Source of the DNA: Ilumatobacteraceae bacterium
GTDB lineage: Bacteria; Actinomycetota; Acidimicrobiia; Acidimicrobiales; Ilumatobacteraceae
Length of the DNA stretch: 7,593 nucleotides
Direction: 5' to 3'
Assembly (NCBI GenBank): GCA_016650435.1
Contig: JAENVT010000348.1
Coordinates: 1-7,593 of the forward strand
Below, in pieces: positions 6,979 to 7,593 of the stretch. The notes below the pieces were generated by a model that saw nothing but the letters and a program-made list of their open reading frames with translations, made no database searches and had not been told where the DNA came from. Position numbers and translations under genes: made by a program. Position 1 is the stretch's first letter, and each line of letters starts with the position of its first letter.

Positions 6979-7593
6979 TCACACTGCGATCTTGACGGTG
7001 TTCTTTCCGGCGTCCTTGGCTTGCAGCAAAGCGTCGTCGGCGCGCTGGATGAGGATCGATGCGATCAACGGCTGCACACCCATAGCCACACCGATGCTGG
7101 CACCAACCACCGTGATGTCTCCGACACGGATCGGTCGCCGGACTGCTGCGATCACACGATCGGCAAGGGCCCACCCGTCGGCGTCGTCGAGCCCTGGGCA
7201 AGCGATCGCGAACTCGTCGCCACCTAGCCGGCCCGCCCGCCCAGCGGTGCCGACGGTTTCGCGGATCCGAGCCGCAACTTCCACCAACACTGCATCACCC
7301 ACAGAGTGGCCGTGGACGTCGTTGATCGGCTTGAAGTCGTCGAGATCGAGATAGAGGAGGGCGACGTCGCCGCCATGCATTGCGTCCAACTCGCGAGCGA
7401 ATTCCGCCCGATTGACGAGGAGTGTCAGTGGGTCGTGGGACGCCGCCCAGCGAAGGTCGCCCTTTCGGCGGCCGTCCATGATCGCGAGTGAAGCGATACG
7501 CAGACCAATGTGTAGCGGAAGTTGTGGATGCAAGCTGAGTTCGACGGGATAGTGGCCCCAGCCGAGCAAACAGCCGATCACCTCATTGCCCTC
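6979..7593 (-). CDS. Diguanylate cyclase (GGDEF), C-terminal part with probable GAF remnant
   Basis: The frame is open to the right edge, so the N-terminus is missing; the GTG at 7581 is internal. Of 204 visible residues, the first ~40 (VIGCLLGW, then LHIGLRIASLAIMDGRR) look like the last strand and helix of a GAF sensor domain. A GGDEF domain follows from about 50 (HDPLTLLVNRAEF). LYLDLDDFKPINDVHGHSVGD (81-100) holds metal and GTP ligands (Asp83, Asn91, Asp92, Asp100), and RLGGDEFAI has an intact GGDEF at 124-128. It ends with ASIGVAMG and an AKDAGKN helix. The intact signature predicts synthesis of cyclic di-GMP from two GTP. The inhibitory I-site RxxD is absent (GTAG at that place), so product feedback through this site is not expected. 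No EAL domain follows before the stop at 6979. The likely input is a small-molecule or redox signal at the GAF domain, by inference. Confidence 0.92.
   Translation of the reverse strand, partial: EGNEVIGCLLGWGHYPVELSLHPQLPLHIGLRIASLAIMDGRRKGDLRWAASHDPLTLLVNRAEFARELDAMHGGDVALLYLDLDDFKPINDVHGHSVGDAVLVEVAARIRETVGTAGRAGRLGGDEFAIACPGLDDADGWALADRVIAAVRRPIRVGDITVVGASIGVAMGVQPLIASILIQRADDALLQAKDAGKNTVKIAV

Overview
The window is a GC-rich chromosomal segment. It has GTG starts, strong G/C preference at third codon positions, a probable leaderless gene and protein families typical of Actinomycetota: a DUF664/DinB protein, a large two-lobed FtsX-like permease carrying an ARRT-type motif after its first membrane segment, and a single-covalent berberine-bridge-type flavoprotein. 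An Acidimicrobiia-like or other high-GC actinobacterium is a plausible source, but no rRNA or marker gene fixes this. GC and codon style look even along the window. I see no insertion sequence, tRNA, CRISPR array, attachment site or phage gene.

Layout: six genes lie in strict strand alternation (+ - + - + -). (1) 3-896 (+) is the C-terminal part of a polytopic membrane protein cut by the left edge. (2) 937-2304 (-) is a FAD-linked oxidoreductase with a BBE C-terminal motif. (3) 2553-4997 (+) is an 814-residue FtsX-like ABC permease with two homologous halves. (4) 5088-6248 (-) is an exported ScyD/ScyE-family beta-propeller protein. (5) 6380-6907 (+) is a DinB/DUF664 protein, probably leaderless. 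(6) 6979-7593 (-) is the C-terminal part of a diguanylate cyclase, cut by the right edge, with what looks like the tail of a GAF domain before GGDEF.

Because neighbours never share a strand, no two genes can form an operon here, and each is probably its own transcription unit. Two divergent promoter regions (2305-2552 and 6249-6379) and three convergent junctions (897-936, 4998-5087, 6908-6978) result. Only the 4998-5087 junction holds a clear terminator-like element, a 30-bp perfect palindrome that could end transcription from both sides.

Functionally this looks like a set of ordinary single genes (redox enzyme, envelope permease, secreted propeller, thiol-type DinB enzyme, c-di-GMP synthesis) and not a coordinated pathway. 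The points most worth a second look are the permease without an adjacent ATPase, the charged insertion in the propeller protein, the strict strand alternation, the leaderless start and overlapping dyads upstream of the permease. I found no convincing evidence for an undescribed multi-gene system.
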